DNA of 64,000 nucleotides from Actinomycetota bacterium (GCA_016870865.1 VGAC01000004.1:87108-151107), one strand, 5' to 3'. Numbered from the stretch's first letter, positions 26,247 through 34,874 are shown. Notes: a model not told the origin generated them from the letters alone. Translations and numbers: made by a program.

Positions 26247-27626
26247 CTACAATGGACCGTTGTCGTGCTTGCGGGCCTGCAGGCGCTCGCACTTGTGCGC
26301 GAGGGCGCGAAGTGCCAGGGCAATCTCGCGGCGCGTGTCGGCGGGCTCGACGACGCCGTCCACCAGTCCCCGTTCGGCGGCGATGTAGGGGTTCAACAGA
26401 CGCTCCGTGTAGTCGGCTTCGAACGCCACGCGCTCTTCGGGGCTGGCTCGGCGCTGGAGAATCGCGGCGGCCTGACCGGCTCCCATCACGGCGAGTTCCG
26501 ACCACGGCCAGGCGAGGCAGAGGTCGTTGCCCATCGTCTTTGAGTCCATCACGATGTAGGCACCGCCGTAGGATTTCCGCAGGATGATGCAGATTCGCGG
26601 TACCGACGCCCGCGCGTAGGCGAAAACCAACTGCGCTCCGTGGCGAATCATGCCGCGCCACTCGAGGTCCTTGCCGGGGTAGAAGCCCGGCGTGTCGACA
26701 AGGGTGAGAAGCGGGATGTTGAACGCATCACAGAAGGCGACGAATCGAGCGGCTTTTTGCGACGCGGGAATGTCGAGGGTGCCAGCCAGGACAGCCGGCT
26801 GGTTGGCGACGATGCCAAGAGGGTGACCGTCGATGCGCGCGAATGCGGTGACGGCGTTGGCCGCCCAGCGTGGGCGCAATTCGAGGTACTCGCCGTCGTC
26901 GACCAGGGCCGAGATGACCTCGCGAACATCGTACGAACCCGTCGACGAGGCGGGGATGCACTCTCCGGCCTCCGGTGTGGGGCGATCCCACGGGTCGGCG
27001 GATTCCACGACCTCGGGCAAGTCATCGACGCTGTCGGGTAGGTACTGCAGCAGTTGTTCGGTGGCGGCGATGGCGGCATCGAGGTTGGGAACGATGATCG
27101 ATGCCACACCGCTCTTGCGGTCGTGCGTGGTGGCGCCACCGAGTTCGTCGGTGTTGACAACCTCGCCGGTGAACTCGGCGACCATTGTCGGCCCCGAAAC
27201 GAACGCATACGCCTCGTCGGTGAAGATCACAAAGTCAGCGAGGCCGATGAGAAGGGCGGGTCCCGAGACCGCCGGTCCATTGACGATGTGAATCATCGGC
27301 ACGACACCCGAGCATGCGGCGAGTGCCCGTGCGGCCGATCCCCACCCGTGAAGGGCGGCGATACCCTCGACAATGTCGGCACCCGACGAGCCCACCACCA
27401 TCACGAGCGGCATTTTTCCTTCACGAGCGGCGCGCGCACCGGTTTCGATGACGAGTGATGCATCGGCCGACAGCGTGCCGCGTCGGACGGTTTCCTCGAT
27501 TTCGATCCACACCACTCGTCGTTGGGCCGCGGGGTCGAGCGCGTCGAACGAGCGAACCTCGCAACTGGCCGCACCCTTGATCGCCTTGACCAATTGAACG
27601 GTGGAGTTCGGTGCGGCGATCGACAT
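26247..27626 (-). CDS. Acyl-CoA carboxylase carboxyltransferase domain protein
   Basis: The 459-residue protein has the fold of acyl-CoA carboxylase beta subunits. The C-terminal half contains IDGHPLGIVANQPAVLAGTLDI, LTLVDTPGFYPGKDLEWRGMIRHGAQLVFAYARASVP, and SYGGAYIVMDSKTMGNDLCLAWPWSELAVMGAGQAAAIL, all typical. The N-terminal half is shorter than in PccB or AccD6 (510-550 residues), and the usual N-terminal pieces are reduced. No biotin carboxylase or carrier gene is beside it. It may use a carboxylase encoded elsewhere. The ATG at 27626 is preceded by another weak start, TTG. Confidence 0.85.
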   Translation of the reverse strand: MSIAAPNSTVQLVKAIKGAASCEVRSFDALDPAAQRRVVWIEIEETVRRGTLSADASLVIETGARAAREGKMPLVMVVGSSGADIVEGIAALHGWGSAARALAACSGVVPMIHIVNGPAVSGPALLIGLADFVIFTDEAYAFVSGPTMVAEFTGEVVNTDELGGATTHDRKSGVASIIVPNLDAAIAATEQLLQYLPDSVDDLPEVVESADPWDRPTPEAGECIPASSTGSYDVREVISALVDDGEYLELRPRWAANAVTAFARIDGHPLGIVANQPAVLAGTLDIPASQKAARFVAFCDAFNIPLLTLVDTPGFYPGKDLEWRGMIRHGAQLVFAYARASVPRICIILRKSYGGAYIVMDSKTMGNDLCLAWPWSELAVMGAGQAAAILQRRASPEERVAFEADYTERLLNPYIAAERGLVDGVVEPADTRREIALALRALAHKCERLQARKHDNGPL

Positions 27627-27638
27627 CAATCCCCGAGA

Positions 27639-28574
27639 TTAGGCGCGGGCGAAGGGGAAGGCCCCCTTGCCGACGTGCACGCCCGGTTGGCGTGGCCCGC
27701 TGCGGGCCACCACCTCGTGGGCGATTTCCAGCGCTGCTTGCGTCGCGCGGTTCGGTTGCGGGCGATAGCGCTGCGCCCAGCCGACCACCCGACGCGGCAA
27801 CTCGGGGACCTGTACGCGCATGAAGTCCCCCTTCAGCCAGCCGGGTATCGCGCTCGCGGGTGCGATGGCTGCACCGAAGCCCTCGAATGCCATCGATGCG
27901 AGGAGCCGAACACCATCGATTTCGGCTTGCGATTGCAGTACGACACCACGGCTGGCGGCGGCGCGGTCGACGATGCGACGAAACGCCGTGCTGCGTGGTG
28001 GCAAGAGCAGGGGGAAGCGAGCCAGTTCCTTGAGCGTGATCGACTCGTAGGCGGAGAGTTCGTGTTTGTTCGGAACGATCAGCAACATGTCCTCGGCAAA
28101 GAGCGCTTCCACACGGAACTCGTTGTCCTCGACGGGCAGGTGAACAATCGCGGCATCGATTCCGCCGTTGTGTAGTCGGGGAGTCAGCGACGATGTGCTG
28201 CCCTCGTGGACGACCGTGCGCACATCGGGGTGGGCCTTGGCGAGGGCGACGAGCATGCGTGGCATCAGCCAGCGGGCGGTGGTGCCCAGTACGCCGATAC
28301 GCGTGTCACCCGTGACGTGGTCGTCGCGCGACTTGATGTCGGTTTCGATGTCGTCGAGCTCGTGGAGGATTCGCCGGGCCCGCTCCGCCACGATTTCGCC
28401 GTCGTCTGTCAGTTTTCCCGACAAGCGGTCCACCAGGGTGACCCCGAGGTCCTTCTCCAGACGGGCGATGTGGGCCGAGACGTTCGACTGCACGGTGCCA
28501 AGCGTCCGGGCAGCCCCGGAGAACGACCCTTGCTCGGCGATGGCCACGAGGCTGGAGAGTTGGCGCAACTCCAT
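27639..28574 (-). CDS. LysR family transcriptional regulator
   Basis: This is a 311-residue LysR-type regulator. The N-terminal winged helix-turn-helix is at residues 1-60 (LRQLSSLVAIAEQGSFSGAARTLGTVQSNVSAHIARLEKDLGVTLVDR). The effector domain follows (IGVLGTTARWLMPRMLVAL, ALFAEDMLLIVPNKHEL, and GAAIAPASAIPGWLKGDF). It reads away from the 6C RNA. Three ATCA/TGAT half-sites spaced at 11 bases lie just upstream at 28586-28611, a typical LysR arrangement. It is followed by the carboxyltransferase gene 12 bases downstream. The regulated genes and the effector are not known. Confidence 0.93.
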   Translation of the reverse strand: MELRQLSSLVAIAEQGSFSGAARTLGTVQSNVSAHIARLEKDLGVTLVDRLSGKLTDDGEIVAERARRILHELDDIETDIKSRDDHVTGDTRIGVLGTTARWLMPRMLVALAKAHPDVRTVVHEGSTSSLTPRLHNGGIDAAIVHLPVEDNEFRVEALFAEDMLLIVPNKHELSAYESITLKELARFPLLLPPRSTAFRRIVDRAAASRGVVLQSQAEIDGVRLLASMAFEGFGAAIAPASAIPGWLKGDFMRVQVPELPRRVVGWAQRYRPQPNRATQAALEIAHEVVARSGPRQPGVHVGKGAFPFARA

Positions 28575-28585
28575 CTCTGATGCCT

Positions 28586-28611
28586 ATCACAAAAAATGAT
28601 GACAAGTATCA
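28586..28611. promoter_or_regulatory. Probable LysR-type binding region (three half-sites)
   Basis: ATCA at 28586-28589, TGAT at 28597-28600 and ATCA at 28608-28611 are spaced exactly 11 bases apart, with 7-base spacers, so adjacent pairs each form an inverted repeat. This fits the T-N11-A boxes of LysR regulators. It lies 12-37 bases before the LysR ATG and about 54-79 bases before the inferred start of the 6C RNA. Confidence 0.5.
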
Positions 28612-28664
28612 CTCTGTTCGCCTTGAGTGTTCACACAAGCACGCGGCACACTTATGTGCATAGA

Positions 28665-28767
28665 GCAAGGCCCTTCCCCCGGGGCATTGCGAGAACCGTT
28701 TCGGTCCCCCCCGAAGGTTCGACAGGTTGAGAGGCCCCGCGTCCCCCCGCGGGGCTTCTCCCGTTTT
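28665..28767 (+). ncRNA. 6C RNA (actinobacterial small RNA with C-rich hairpin loops)
   Basis: Three hairpins lie in a row. The first (28665-28690) has a C-rich loop. The second (28693-28720) pairs GAACC with GGTTC and TTCGG with CCGAA around a loop with seven C. The third (28729-28760) has 13 pairs around TCCCCC, then six bases later a short T run. Two hairpins with six or more C in the loops is the definition of 6C RNA, an actinobacterial RNA (B11 in M. tuberculosis). From memory, B11 also lies beside a HAD-IB gene, as here. A promoter TTCACA-17-TATGTG (28630-28658) precedes it. Function is not settled; 6C RNA is linked to DNA replication and protein secretion in mycobacteria. Confidence 0.8.
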
Positions 28768-28795
28768 CGGGGCTGGTCCCGTGGCCGGCTGGTCG

Positions 28796-28801
28796 TATCG
28801 T
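28796..28801 (+). promoter_or_regulatory. -10 box for the HAD-PlsC gene
   Basis: TATCGT lies six bases before the ATG at 28808, fitting a leaderless transcript. This gives the downstream gene its own promoter and supports reading the 6C RNA as a free-standing transcript rather than a 5' leader. Confidence 0.45.
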
Positions 28802-28807
28802 GCCGCC

Positions 28808-30220
28808 ATGGCCGATGCCGCCTTTTTCGATTTGGATCGCACCCTGTTGGGTGAGGCGTCGGGCCCGGTGTTGTCGCGGGCGCTGCGTGGAGCAGGAATC
28901 GGTGGCGCCGAGTTTCCGCTCGAGCCGCTTCTCTTCAAGATCTTCAACACGGTCGGCGAAACGTTGCCGAGCATGGTGCTCGCGCGACAAGGCGCAAGCA
29001 TTCTCGTGGGCACACGGCAGGCCGACGTGCGCGATGCCGTGGCCGGTGCGGTGCATGGCCTGCGTTCGTTGCTGCAGCCCTATGCCGAACAGGTCATCGA
29101 GTCTCATCGTGCGGCGGGTGACCGCATTGTCATGGCGACGACAACGCCCTACGACTTCATCCTTCCCTTCGCCGAGGAACTTGGCTTCGACGATGTCATC
29201 GCGACGAAGTTCGCCGTCGATGATGATGGTCGGTACACGGGTGAACTCGACGGCCCGTTCGTGTGGTCGCAGGGGAAATTGAATGCCGTCAAATCGTGGG
29301 CTGCAGCGAACGGTGTGTCGCTCGCCAACAGCACCGCGTATTCCGACAGCTTCTACGACGCACCCTTGTTGTCGGCGGTCGGGAAGCCCTTTGCGGTGAA
29401 TCCCGACGCGCGCTTGTCCCTGCTGGCGGCCGCACGACGCTGGCGTGTGAAGAACTTCGACGTCGCGGATGGAATATCGAAGATTCCGGTGGTCGGTCTC
29501 GAGGTACAGAAACTGGCCTTGGCGCTCACGCGACCGACCACGTTTCCGTTCGCAAGGTTCAAGTTGTCGGGAATCGAGAACATTCCGCGTACCGGGCCCG
29601 CAATACTCGTGGGCAACCACCGCAGCTATTTCGACGTTGCCGCGGTCGCGATGGCCGTGGCGCGGTCGGGCCGAACGGTGCGATTTCTCGGCAAGAAAGA
29701 AGTGTTCGACGCCCCGATCATCGGTCAGATCGCGACGGCGATGGGCGGGATCCGCGTCGAGCGCGGAACCGGAAGCGACGAACCTTTGCTCGCAGCCGCA
29801 GATGCTTTGGCCGTGGGAGAGATGGTGGCGATCATGCCGCAGGGCACGATTCCCCGCGGGCGCGCATTCTTCGACCCCGTGTTGAAGGGCAAGTGGGGTG
29901 CGGCGCGTCTCGCTGCGCAAGCGCGCGTCCCCGTCGTTCCGATCGGCCTGTGGGGCACCGAAAATGTGTGGCCCCGCAACTCACGTTTGCCGAACGTCTT
30001 GAACATCACCAGACCGCCGCTCGTGGAAGTGACGGTCGGGTCACCGGTTGCCTTGGCTTACGACGATGTCGATGCCGACACGACGCGCATCATGAGTGCG
30101 ATCATGAACTTGTTGCCCGAAGAATCCCGTGTGCCCATCGAGCCGACGGATGAACAAATCCGTCAGGCCTCGCCGCCCGTCTCGTCGAAGAAAAAGCCCG
30201 TCTCGCCGACGAAAAAGTAG
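28808..30220 (+). CDS. HAD-IB phosphatase fused to a PlsC-type acyltransferase
   Basis: The 470-residue protein has two domains. Residues 1-220 are a HAD-IB phosphatase with DxD (Asp8 and Asp10 in FFDLDRTLLGEASG), GKLNAVKSW and AYSDSFYDAPLL. Residues 250-460 are a PlsC-like acyltransferase with NHRSYFD (His271 and Asp276), MPQGTIPRG and PVVPIGLWGTENVWP. The tail is rich in Ser, Pro and Lys (KKKPVSPTKK). M. tuberculosis PlsC (Rv2483c) has the same fusion as I recall. It probably acylates lysophosphatidate at the membrane, with the HAD part removing a phosphate from a related intermediate. It follows the 6C RNA. Confidence 0.88.
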   Translation: MADAAFFDLDRTLLGEASGPVLSRALRGAGIGGAEFPLEPLLFKIFNTVGETLPSMVLARQGASILVGTRQADVRDAVAGAVHGLRSLLQPYAEQVIESHRAAGDRIVMATTTPYDFILPFAEELGFDDVIATKFAVDDDGRYTGELDGPFVWSQGKLNAVKSWAAANGVSLANSTAYSDSFYDAPLLSAVGKPFAVNPDARLSLLAAARRWRVKNFDVADGISKIPVVGLEVQKLALALTRPTTFPFARFKLSGIENIPRTGPAILVGNHRSYFDVAAVAMAVARSGRTVRFLGKKEVFDAPIIGQIATAMGGIRVERGTGSDEPLLAAADALAVGEMVAIMPQGTIPRGRAFFDPVLKGKWGAARLAAQARVPVVPIGLWGTENVWPRNSRLPNVLNITRPPLVEVTVGSPVALAYDDVDADTTRIMSAIMNLLPEESRVPIEPTDEQIRQASPPVSSKKKPVSPTKK

Positions 30221-30221
30221 G

Positions 30222-32486
30222 TCACTTCCTCGCAATTTTTCGGCGCACGATGTTGAGCGCGGACCCTGCTTTGAACCACTCGACCTGCTCGGGGCTGAAC
30301 GTGTGCTTGGCCTCGAATTCGATCTTCGTGCCGTCGGGCTTGGTGATCTGGCACTTGACGTTCTTGTCGGGAACGGGCGGAAGGTCGAGCACGCTGATGC
30401 GGTCGTCCTCGCCGATTTTGTCGTACGTGTCGGGGTCGGCGAACGTCAACGGGACGAGTCCTTGCTTCTTCAGGTTGGTTTCGTGGATGCGGGCGAACGA
30501 CCGGGCAAAAATGACCACTCCACCGCGGAATCGCGGTTCCATCGCCGCGTGTTCACGCGACGAACCCTCGCCGTAGTTGTGGTCACCGACGGCGCACCAC
30601 TTGATGCCGGCCTGCGAGTAGCGCTTGGCGATGTCGGGGTACGAGCGGGTGCCACCGTCGGTCGCATCCTTGCCCTCGCCGACGGCGTCTCTGTGGGCAT
30701 TGACCGCGCCGAGGAAAAGGTTTCCCGAGATGTTCTCGAGGTGACCGCGGTACGCGAGCCACCTGCCTGCCGCCGAGATGTGGTCGGTGGTGCACTTGCC
30801 CTTGGCTTTCATCAGCACGGGCAGCTCCACATAGTCCTTGCCGTCCCAGGCGGCGAATGGTTCGAGCAATTGCAGGCGCTCGGACGTCGGCGACACCTGA
30901 ACCTCGATGTCGCTTCGGTCGGCCGGTGGGGCAGTGAAGGTGTTGCTGCCCGGGTCGTAGCCCTTTGACGGGAGCACCTCACCGACCGGTGGATCCAGTT
31001 TCACTTCGGCGCCGTCTGGTGTGGTGATGGTGTCGAGCGTCGGATCGAAGTCGAGGCGGCCCGACAGTGCGATTGCGATGACGGTGTCGGGGCTGGTGAC
31101 GAACGACAGCGTGTTGACCGAGCCGTCGGCGCGCTTCGGAAAGTTTCGGTTGAACGAGTTGACGATGCTGTTCGGCTTGGCCGTCTTGTCGGCGGCGCGT
31201 TCCCACTGGCCGATGCACGGGCCGCATGCGTTGGCGAGGACCGTCGCGCCGATGGCTTCAAGGTCGGCCATCAGACCGTCGCGCTCGATGGTCGCACGGA
31301 TCTGTTCGGACCCCGGCGAGATGAGCAACTCGACCTTTGCCCGCAATCCCCTCGCTGCGGCCTGACGGGCGACCGATGCGGCCCGGGTGATGTCTTCGTA
31401 TGACGAGTTGGTGCAACTGCCGATGAGGGCGGCCGAGATGTCGAGCGGCCAGTTATTTTCGCGCGCGGCCTTGCCGACACCGTCCCTGCCGACTTGGTGC
31501 GCGCGATCGGGGGAGTGCGGGCCGTTGATGAGCGGCTTCAACGCGGACAGGTCGATGGTGATCGTCTGGTCGTACTGCGCACCGTCATCCGGACGCAGGT
31601 CAGCGGCAACCTTGTCGGCCGCATCGGCGATGGCTTCGCGGCCCGTCGACTTCAGATACATCGCCATGTTGTGGTCGTAACCAAACACCGAACAAGTTGC
31701 GCCGATTTCCGCGCCCATGTTGCAGATGGTTGCCTTTCCTGTGGCCGAGATGGTGTCGGCCCCGGGGCCGAAGTATTCGACGATCGCGCCGGTACCGCCT
31801 TCGACGGTGAGTCGGCGTGCGACTTCGAGGATGACGTCTTTCGGACTCGACCAGCCGGAGAGTTGGCCCGTCAGTTTCACGCCGATGATCTTGGGCCATC
31901 GCACGTTGAATGGAAAGCCCGTCATCACGTCGACCGCGTCGGCACCACCGACACCGATGGCCACCATGCCGAGGCCACCCGCGTTTGGGGTGTGGCTGTC
32001 GGTGCCGATCATCATGCCGCCGGGGAACGCATAGTTCTCGAGCACGACCTGGTGGATGATGCCGCTACCGGGGCCCCAAAAGCCGATGCCGAATTTCGCC
32101 GAGACCGAACACAGGAAGTCGTAGACCTCTTTGTTCGTGTCGATGGCGACACCCATGTCGATCTTTGCTCCCACCTTGGCGGTGATGAGGTGGTCGCAGT
32201 GAACGGTCGTTGGGACCGCCGTGTCGGGCAGGCCCGCGGTCATGAATTGCAACAGAGCCATCTGTGCGGTGGCGTCCTGCATCGCAACGCGGTCGGGATG
32301 AAAGTCGGCATAACTGCGGCCGCGTTCCATTTCTTGGTTCGCGGGGTCGGTGAGGTGGTTGATGAGAATCTTCTCGGCCAGCGACAAAGGGCGTCCGAGG
32401 CGCTTGCGTCCGAGCACCACGCGCTCGCCGAGGGTGCCATAGACCTTGTTCACGAGCTCCATCGGGGTACCAGCAAAAACGGCCAA
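30222..32486 (-). CDS. acn: Aconitate hydratase
   Basis: The 754-residue enzyme is an aconitase of the mitochondrial type. It contains DSHTPNAGGLGMVAIGVGGADAVDVMTG, cluster cysteines in GSCTNSSYED and ANACGPCIGQW, ITPDTV-like SFVTSPDTVIAIALSG and GSSREHAAMEPRF in the C-terminal domain. It interconverts citrate and isocitrate. I place the start at a TTG (32486) because GAAGGAG lies five bases upstream; the next ATG is eight codons later. The operator 32518-32535 lies about 30 bases before it. The gene is divergent from a GntR-family regulator that probably controls it. Confidence 0.93.
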   Translation of the reverse strand: MAVFAGTPMELVNKVYGTLGERVVLGRKRLGRPLSLAEKILINHLTDPANQEMERGRSYADFHPDRVAMQDATAQMALLQFMTAGLPDTAVPTTVHCDHLITAKVGAKIDMGVAIDTNKEVYDFLCSVSAKFGIGFWGPGSGIIHQVVLENYAFPGGMMIGTDSHTPNAGGLGMVAIGVGGADAVDVMTGFPFNVRWPKIIGVKLTGQLSGWSSPKDVILEVARRLTVEGGTGAIVEYFGPGADTISATGKATICNMGAEIGATCSVFGYDHNMAMYLKSTGREAIADAADKVAADLRPDDGAQYDQTITIDLSALKPLINGPHSPDRAHQVGRDGVGKAARENNWPLDISAALIGSCTNSSYEDITRAASVARQAAARGLRAKVELLISPGSEQIRATIERDGLMADLEAIGATVLANACGPCIGQWERAADKTAKPNSIVNSFNRNFPKRADGSVNTLSFVTSPDTVIAIALSGRLDFDPTLDTITTPDGAEVKLDPPVGEVLPSKGYDPGSNTFTAPPADRSDIEVQVSPTSERLQLLEPFAAWDGKDYVELPVLMKAKGKCTTDHISAAGRWLAYRGHLENISGNLFLGAVNAHRDAVGEGKDATDGGTRSYPDIAKRYSQAGIKWCAVGDHNYGEGSSREHAAMEPRFRGGVVIFARSFARIHETNLKKQGLVPLTFADPDTYDKIGEDDRISVLDLPPVPDKNVKCQITKPDGTKIEFEAKHTFSPEQVEWFKAGSALNIVRRKIARK

Positions 32487-32517
32487 GGCGACTCCTTCAC
32501 TTTCTGGGGGTTGCAAT

Positions 32518-32535
32518 TTGTCGACTCGTAGACAA
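32518..32535. promoter_or_regulatory. Palindromic operator between acn and the GntR gene
   Basis: TTGTCGACTCGTAGACAA reads TTGTC-n-AC-nn-GT-n-GACAA, with 14 of 18 positions symmetric. It lies 32 bases upstream of the acn start and 12 bases before the GntR GTG. A TAGAGT -10 box for acn (32540 to 32535) overlaps its edge, so a bound GntR dimer would cover the acn start site. The size and symmetry fit the GntR family. Confidence 0.6.
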
Positions 32536-32546
32536 CTCTAATACAA

Positions 32547-33278
32547 GTGCGCTTGATTCGGTACCAGCAAATCGCAGAGAAACTTCGCGGCCGGGTGCTT
32601 GCCGGCGAGTTCGCCGCGGGGCGGATGCTGCCGAGCGAGTCGGAACTGTCGGCGGAATTCGCCGCCAGTCGGGTGACCGTGCGCCGAGCACTTGAGGTGC
32701 TGCGCGACGAGGGCTTGGTCGACGCACGACAGGGTTTTGGGTGGTTCGTTGCCGGGGATCCGTTGCGTCAGCCGCTCGGACGGCTCGCCACGATCGAAGA
32801 GCAGATGGCCGAAAGCGGTGTTGTCTCTGAAAGGCGCATCCTTGAATTCGCCTTCGAGCGAGCACCGAAGTTCGTGTCGCAGGTGTTGAGCACGACGCAG
32901 GTCCTGCGGGTCAAGCGTCTGAACATGGCCGATGGTGAACCCTTTGCGATCGTCACCGTGTGGTGCCCGGCTGACCTCGGGCAGAACCTGTCACGTCGTG
33001 ATGTCGAGAAGTCGCCGTTCTATGAACTACTCGATGTTCCACTGCAGGGCGCGTCACAAACGATCGGTGCGGACGCAGCCAACGAAGATGACGCGAAGTT
33101 GTTGCACGTTCCCGTCGGGTCGCCCGTCCTGCGGTGCCAGCGCACGACCTCTGACGCCTCAGGCCGCGCGGTGCTCTTGTCACGCCATGTGTTTCCCGGC
33201 CATCGCACCGAGTTCGTCGTCGACCTCCCACAGTCGGCCCCCTCGATCGCGCCGACGGGCCTCCGCCTCATCGACTGA
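32547..33278 (+). CDS. GntR family transcriptional regulator (UTRA/HutC type)
   Basis: The 243-residue regulator has a GntR winged helix in the first 75 residues (RYQQIAEKLRGRVLAGEFAAGRMLPSESELSAEF, SRVTVRRALEVLRDEGLVDARQGFGWFV). A UTRA effector domain follows (SERRILEFAF, QVLSTTQVLRVKRLNMADGEPFAIVTVW, VLRCQRTTSDASGRAVLLSRHVFPGHRTEFVVDL). UTRA domains bind small acids or amino acids. Its divergence from aconitase and the shared palindrome suggest control of acn and of itself, possibly responding to a TCA intermediate. Starting at GTG 32547, the transcript may be leaderless. Confidence 0.9.
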   Translation: MRLIRYQQIAEKLRGRVLAGEFAAGRMLPSESELSAEFAASRVTVRRALEVLRDEGLVDARQGFGWFVAGDPLRQPLGRLATIEEQMAESGVVSERRILEFAFERAPKFVSQVLSTTQVLRVKRLNMADGEPFAIVTVWCPADLGQNLSRRDVEKSPFYELLDVPLQGASQTIGADAANEDDAKLLHVPVGSPVLRCQRTTSDASGRAVLLSRHVFPGHRTEFVVDLPQSAPSIAPTGLRLID

Positions 33279-33342
33279 CCCCGAGGGTTTTCGGTGCGCC
33301 CGGGTGCAACTTTTGTCGGGATTTGCGCCGAGAATCCCCTCG

Positions 33343-34002
33343 CTAGCGCGAACCCCAGGTGTCCCAGTGCATCACGGTGTTGAGGGGCAGGCGCTTGGCG
33401 ACCTTGAAGTCGGTTCCCACGGTGTAGGCGATGGGGAAGAGACCCGCCTGCGACACGGTGTCGTAGGGAATGCCAAGAAGCTCGGCGGCCTGCTTTTCGC
33501 CATCGCCGATGAGGTGGATCGTCGTCCATGCCGAACCCATGCCGCGCTCGCGCAAGGCCATCATGAACGACCACACGGCCGGAAGCAGTGAACCCCACGC
33601 CGATGCACCCTGAAAGACCGACGCATTGTCGAGGCGGCCAGTGATGCACGGAACCAACATCAAAGGCACGCGATGGAAGTTCTCGGTGAGGAACGTCGCC
33701 GACTCGGTGATCTTGTCGCGCTGCTCGGCGCGCAGGTCGCCTTCCTCGTATTGGGCGCTGCGCGGGTTCTTGGCATAGATCGAGAAGTTCGACTTGTAGA
33801 TGTCGGCGAGGGCCTTTTTCTTCGCGGCGTCTTCGACGATGACGAATTGCCAACCCTGGCTGTTCGAGCCCGTGGGGGCCTGAAGGGCGATATGCAAACA
33901 TTCCTCGACGACCGAACGCTCGACCGGCTTGTCGAAGTCGAGGCGCTTGCGCACGCTACGAGTGGTGGTGAGGACTTCATCTGCTCCAAGGTTTAGTTTC
34001 AT
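33343..34002 (-). CDS. Nitroreductase family protein
   Basis: The 219-residue protein is an FMN-dependent nitroreductase-fold enzyme. It contains TTRSVRKRLDFDKPVERSVVEECLHIALQAPTGSNSQGWQFVIVED and GLGWTTIH-like RGMGSAWTTIHLIGDGEKQAAELLGIP. It may reduce nitro groups, quinones or other acceptors with NAD(P)H. It reads away from the crotonase gene. Both starts follow the same CACACTG-N5-ATG pattern, suggesting matching leaderless promoters on the two strands. Confidence 0.88.
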   Translation of the reverse strand: MKLNLGADEVLTTTRSVRKRLDFDKPVERSVVEECLHIALQAPTGSNSQGWQFVIVEDAAKKKALADIYKSNFSIYAKNPRSAQYEEGDLRAEQRDKITESATFLTENFHRVPLMLVPCITGRLDNASVFQGASAWGSLLPAVWSFMMALRERGMGSAWTTIHLIGDGEKQAAELLGIPYDTVSQAGLFPIAYTVGTDFKVAKRLPLNTVMHWDTWGSR

Positions 34003-34047
34003 AACCGCAGTGTGTCACGATTCGTCGGTACGTGGCACACTGGTGTG

Positions 34048-34869
34048 ATGACCTTTGAAAAGCGAGTGACCGTGAGCGTCAGCGGGGGAATCGCCGACGT
34101 CCGATTGAACCGACCCGACAAGCGCAACGCTCTCGATGGACCCATGTTCGCCGCCTTGGTCGAGGCGGGCGAGGAACTCAAGTCGCGCCGCGACGTGCGT
34201 TGCGTGGTGCTGTCGGGGGAGGGGTCGTCTTTCTGTGCCGGCCTTGACTTCGGGTCGTTCCAGGCGATGGCCGGCGGAGCACAAGGCGAGGGTGATCGTC
34301 AGCCCGCGGCATCCGACATGGCGCCGGGTCGGATAACACACCTTGGCCAACAGTCGGCATGGGTGTGGCAGGAGATTCCCGTTCCCGTCATCGCGGCGGT
34401 GCATGGTCACGCCCTCGGTGGCGGTATTCAACTGGCACTGGGAGCCGACATTCGTGTCGTGCACCCCGACACGCAGATGTCGGTGCGTGAGGTGCACTGG
34501 GGCCTCGTCCCCGACATGACCGGGACGCTCGTCCTCTCGCGTCTCGCGCGCCCCGACCTTGCGAAAGAAATCGTCTTCACAGCGCGAGTGTTCAGCGGTC
34601 TCGAGGCGTATGAAATCGGTCTCGCCACGCGCATCTCCGAAAAGCCCCTCGATGACGCGCTCACGATGGCGGCCGAGATCGCCGACCGCAGTCCGGATGC
34701 CATCCGCGGGGCCAAGGCCCTGATCAACCGACTGTTCACGCAGCAGGCAGCCGAGCAGTTCGCCGAGGAACGGCGCATCATCGGTGGCCTGATCGGCAAG
34801 CCGAACCAGGTCGAGGCCGTCGTGGCCAACTTCGAAAAGCGCAAAACGGCTTTCGCCGACCCCGCCTGA
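34048..34869 (+). CDS. Enoyl-CoA hydratase/isomerase (crotonase) family protein
   Basis: The 273-residue protein has the crotonase fold. The oxyanion hole lies in SSFCAGLDFGSFQAMAGG and HGHALGGGIQLALGADIRVVHPDTQMSVREVHWGLVPDMTGT, with a Glu in VREVHWGLVPD as the likely catalytic acid/base. The C-terminal part is ADRSPDAIRGAKALINRL. It hydrates or isomerises acyl-CoA esters, probably in fatty acid degradation. The start at 34048 follows CACACTGGTGTG; gltB follows after a structured leader. Confidence 0.9.
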   Translation: MTFEKRVTVSVSGGIADVRLNRPDKRNALDGPMFAALVEAGEELKSRRDVRCVVLSGEGSSFCAGLDFGSFQAMAGGAQGEGDRQPAASDMAPGRITHLGQQSAWVWQEIPVPVIAAVHGHALGGGIQLALGADIRVVHPDTQMSVREVHWGLVPDMTGTLVLSRLARPDLAKEIVFTARVFSGLEAYEIGLATRISEKPLDDALTMAAEIADRSPDAIRGAKALINRLFTQQAAEQFAEERRIIGGLIGKPNQVEAVVANFEKRKTAFADPA

Positions 34870-34874
34870 GGCGG

